Shown here in pieces: positions 61,652 to 64,000 of a DNA stretch of 64,000 nt (its first letter is position 1; each line of letters opens with the position of its first letter). This DNA comes from Paracoccus wurundjeri (GTDB lineage Bacteria > Pseudomonadota > Alphaproteobacteria > Rhodobacterales > Rhodobacteraceae): positions 310,001-374,000 of the forward strand of contig NZ_JAUUTZ010000001.1 in NCBI RefSeq assembly GCF_030678915.1. The letters are read 5' to 3'. Below the pieces are notes generated by a model. That model did no database searches, was not told the DNA's origin, and worked only from the letters and a program-made list of their open reading frames with translations. The position numbers and the translations under genes are program-made.

Positions 61652-64000
61652 AAGATTTCATCATTCCCGCATTCCCGCCCGGTGACGACCGCGACATGGG
61701 CACCCCCGCACGCAGCGGTGCGCCGGTCTCGCTGACCATTGACGGTTTCGAAGTGACCGTGCCCGAGGGCACATCGGTCATGCGCGCGGCCGCAGAAGCC
61801 GGGATCCAGGTCCCGAAACTCTGTGCCAGCGACAATATGGAAGCTTTCGGTTCCTGCCGTCTTTGCCTTGTCGAGATCGAAGGGCGTCGCGGCACGCCCG
61901 CATCCTGCACGACGCCTGTTTCCGAGGGTATGGTGGTGCATACCCAGAACGAGAAACTGCGCCGGATGCGCAAAGGCGTGATGGAGCTGTATATCAGCGA
62001 CCACCCGCTTGATTGCCTGACCTGCGCTGCCAATGGCGATTGTGAATTGCAGGACATGGCCGGGGCGGTGGGGCTGCGCGATGTGCGCTACAAGGCGCCC
62101 GAAAATGGCGGGCTGGCCAATCATTTCGCGCAACGCGACGGGGCCGGACCGAATGCGAATTATATCCCCAAGGATGAAAGCAACCCGTATTTCACCTATG
62201 ATCCCTCGAAATGTATCGTCTGCTCGCGCTGCGTGCGGGCATGTGAAGAGGTGCAGGGCACTTTCGCCCTGACTATCGAGGGCAGGGGCTTTGACAGCCG
62301 GGTGAGTGCCGGCGCCTCAACCGATGATTTTCTGACCTCTGATTGTGTGTCCTGCGGTGCCTGCGTACAGGCCTGCCCGACCGCGACCCTTCAGGAAAAA
62401 TCGGTGATCGAGCTGGGCACGCCCGAACGCTCGGTCATCACCACTTGCGCCTATTGCGGTGTGGGATGCAGCTTCAAGGCCGAATTGAACGGCGATGAGC
62501 TGGTGCGCATGGTGCCCTATAAGCACGGCAAGGCGAACCGGGGTCATAGCTGCATCAAGGGACGTTTTGCCTATGGATATGCCCAGCATAAAGACCGCAT
62601 CCTGAAGCCGATGATCCGTGATCATATCGATGAGCCCTGGAAAGAGGTCGAATGGGACGAGGCTCTTGCCTTCGCGGCGAACCGGATGCGCGGGCTGCAG
62701 GAAAAATACGGTCAGAAATCCATCGGCGTGATCACATCCAGCCGCTGCACGAATGAGGAAACCTATCTCGTGCAGAAGCTGACCCGCGCGGTGTTCAAGA
62801 ACAACAATACCGATACCTGCGCGCGCGTCTGCCATTCGCCCACCGGCTACGGTCTGGGCAAGACCTATGGCACCTCGGCCGGAACGCAGGATTTCGACTC
62901 GGTGCAATATTCCGATGTGATCATGATCATCGGTGCGAATCCGACCGATGCGCATCCTGTCTTTGCCTCGCGGATGAAAAAGCGCGTGCGGGCAGGCGCC
63001 AAGGTCATTGTCGTGGATCCGCGTCGGATCGATATGGTACGCTCGACCCATATTCGCGCAGAGCATCATCTGCCGCTGCGCCCCGGCACCAATGTGGCTG
63101 TCGTTACCGCCATGGCGCATGTGATCGTGACCGAAGGGCTCTATGACGAAATGTTCATTCGTGAACGCTGCGATTGGGACGAATTCCAGCATTATGTCGA
63201 ATTCGTTCGTGACCCGCGTCATGCGCCCGAAGCGATCGAGATGCTGACAGGCGTTCCCGCCGCCGATCTGCGGGCTGCCGCGCGGCTATATGCGACGGGC
63301 GGCAATGGCGCGATCTATTACGGGCTTGGCGTGACCGAACATTCGCAGGGTTCGACCACCGTCATGGGGATCGCCAATCTGGCGATGTTGACTGGCAATA
63401 TCGGGCGCGAGGGTGTGGGGGTGAACCCGCTGCGCGGCCAGAACAACGTGCAGGGTTCCTGCGACATGGGCTCCTTCCCGCATGAACTGCCCGGTTACCG
63501 GCATGTGAAACTGCCGGATGTGCGTGCAATCTACGAACAAGCATGGGGCGTCGAGATCGATCCCGAACCGGGTCTGCGGATCCCCAACATGCTGGATGCC
63601 GCCGTCGAGGGCACGTTCAAGGGGTTGTATTGCCAGGGAGAGGATATCCTGCAATCCGATCCCGACACGCATCACGTCGCGGCCGGTCTGGCAGCGATGG
63701 AATGCGTGATCGTGCATGACCTGTTCCTGAACGAAACGGCCAATTACGCCCATGTCTTCCTGCCCGGTTCGACCTTCCTTGAGAAGAACGGCACCTTCAC
63801 CAATGCCGAGCGGCGGATCAATCTGGTCCGCAAGGTCATGGCGCCACGGAACGGTTATGAGGACTGGGAGGTCACGCAGATGCTGGCCAATGCGATGGGG
63901 GCCGATTGGCATTATACCCATCCGTCCCAGATCATGGACGAGATCGCCGCGACCACGCCAAGCTTTGCCGGGGTGACGTTCGAACTTCTGGAAGAGAAAG
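61648..64000 (+). CDS. fdsA: NAD-dependent formate dehydrogenase alpha subunit, partial (3' end beyond window)
   Basis: At least 784 residues. N-terminal NuoG-like [2Fe-2S] domain (CASDNMEAFGSCRLC), then HPLDCLTCAANGDC (His-Cys [4Fe-4S]), two [4Fe-4S] clusters CIVCSRCVRAC and CVSCGACVQAC, the Mo-domain cluster CAYCGVGC, and the bis-MGD molybdenum domain. In CARVCHSPTGYG the Mo ligand is Cys395, an ordinary Cys (no selenocysteine). It oxidises formate to CO2 in the cytoplasm. The window ends inside the gene; fdhD and fdsD usually follow. Confidence 0.94.
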   Translation, partial: MKDFIIPAFPPGDDRDMGTPARSGAPVSLTIDGFEVTVPEGTSVMRAAAEAGIQVPKLCASDNMEAFGSCRLCLVEIEGRRGTPASCTTPVSEGMVVHTQNEKLRRMRKGVMELYISDHPLDCLTCAANGDCELQDMAGAVGLRDVRYKAPENGGLANHFAQRDGAGPNANYIPKDESNPYFTYDPSKCIVCSRCVRACEEVQGTFALTIEGRGFDSRVSAGASTDDFLTSDCVSCGACVQACPTATLQEKSVIELGTPERSVITTCAYCGVGCSFKAELNGDELVRMVPYKHGKANRGHSCIKGRFAYGYAQHKDRILKPMIRDHIDEPWKEVEWDEALAFAANRMRGLQEKYGQKSIGVITSSRCTNEETYLVQKLTRAVFKNNNTDTCARVCHSPTGYGLGKTYGTSAGTQDFDSVQYSDVIMIIGANPTDAHPVFASRMKKRVRAGAKVIVVDPRRIDMVRSTHIRAEHHLPLRPGTNVAVVTAMAHVIVTEGLYDEMFIRERCDWDEFQHYVEFVRDPRHAPEAIEMLTGVPAADLRAAARLYATGGNGAIYYGLGVTEHSQGSTTVMGIANLAMLTGNIGREGVGVNPLRGQNNVQGSCDMGSFPHELPGYRHVKLPDVRAIYEQAWGVEIDPEPGLRIPNMLDAAVEGTFKGLYCQGEDILQSDPDTHHVAAGLAAMECVIVHDLFLNETANYAHVFLPGSTFLEKNGTFTNAERRINLVRKVMAPRNGYEDWEVTQMLANAMGADWHYTHPSQIMDEIAATTPSFAGVTFELLEEK

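Noticed and set aside
62818-62832. Possible selenocysteine in FdsA
   Set aside because: The Mo-ligand codon is TGC (Cys395); no in-frame TGA occurs there.

Overview
The window is a GC-rich chromosomal segment from an alphaproteobacterium, most likely a Paracoccus-like member of the Rhodobacteraceae. The inference rests on the fused ispDF gene, the order infA-maf-RNase E/G-yacG, an NAD-linked FdsGBA formate dehydrogenase behind its own LysR regulator, a YdcH/DUF465 protein, a DUF1150 protein next to Hsp20, a fused indolepyruvate ferredoxin oxidoreductase, and a 3' motif that I remember from Rhodobacteraceae genomes. No rRNA, insertion sequence, integrase or CRISPR array was seen. Apart from the Rhs toxin tip and the gene after it, base composition looks even.

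Layout. 1-6.4 kb: threonine aldolase (+), then a minus-strand run of pncC, pgpA, ispDF, purL and a methyltransferase. 6.4-7.6 kb: a candidate small RNA with an anti-Shine-Dalgarno stretch and a LysR regulator (both minus). 7.6-12.6 kb: indolepyruvate oxidoreductase behind an operator-like promoter, then murI and ccmE. 12.6-18.4 kb (minus): LpxL-like acyltransferase, EamA exporter, transketolase, MarR regulator, membrane aspartic protease, MarC. 18.4-27 kb (+): tatABC, a DUF815 ATPase, an XRE regulator, a solo receiver plus SSS-type sensor kinase, and an orphan FliM-like protein. 27.2-29.4 kb (+): infA, maf, short RNase E/G, yacG, tRNA-Phe.

29.7-37.6 kb is the main accessory region: an orphan type VI secretion cargo module of vgrG, an EagR-type chaperone, a 1545-residue Rhs/PAAR effector with an AT-richer C-terminal toxin tip, and an overlapping AT-rich gene that is probably its immunity gene. 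The start/stop overlap and the composition break at the toxin junction suggest the tip and immunity gene were exchanged as a unit.

37.8-43.6 kb: DUF1150 and Hsp20 (minus), then ydcH behind a near-consensus promoter, purE, purK, and a polyamine-type ABC transporter without a binding protein. 43.6-47.1 kb: a coiled-coil protein coded by eight 33-bp repeats, then a tightly packed minus-strand unit of a membrane serine hydrolase, a cytochrome P450 and an MmcQ/YjbR protein. 47.3-54 kb: Lrp divergent to trxB, a LysR gene, a small DUF1127-like ORF, a shortened ATP-sulfurylase-like protein, purD divergent to xseA. 54-58.6 kb: a two-gene RND efflux system. 58.7 kb to the end: the LysR regulator and fdsG-fdsB-fdsA; fdsA runs off the window.

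Functionally the window is mostly housekeeping: four purine genes (purL, purE, purK, purD), isoprenoid and phospholipid synthesis, translation, Tat export and central carbon metabolism. On top of this sit a contact-dependent weapon, a multidrug pump and a formate oxidation operon.
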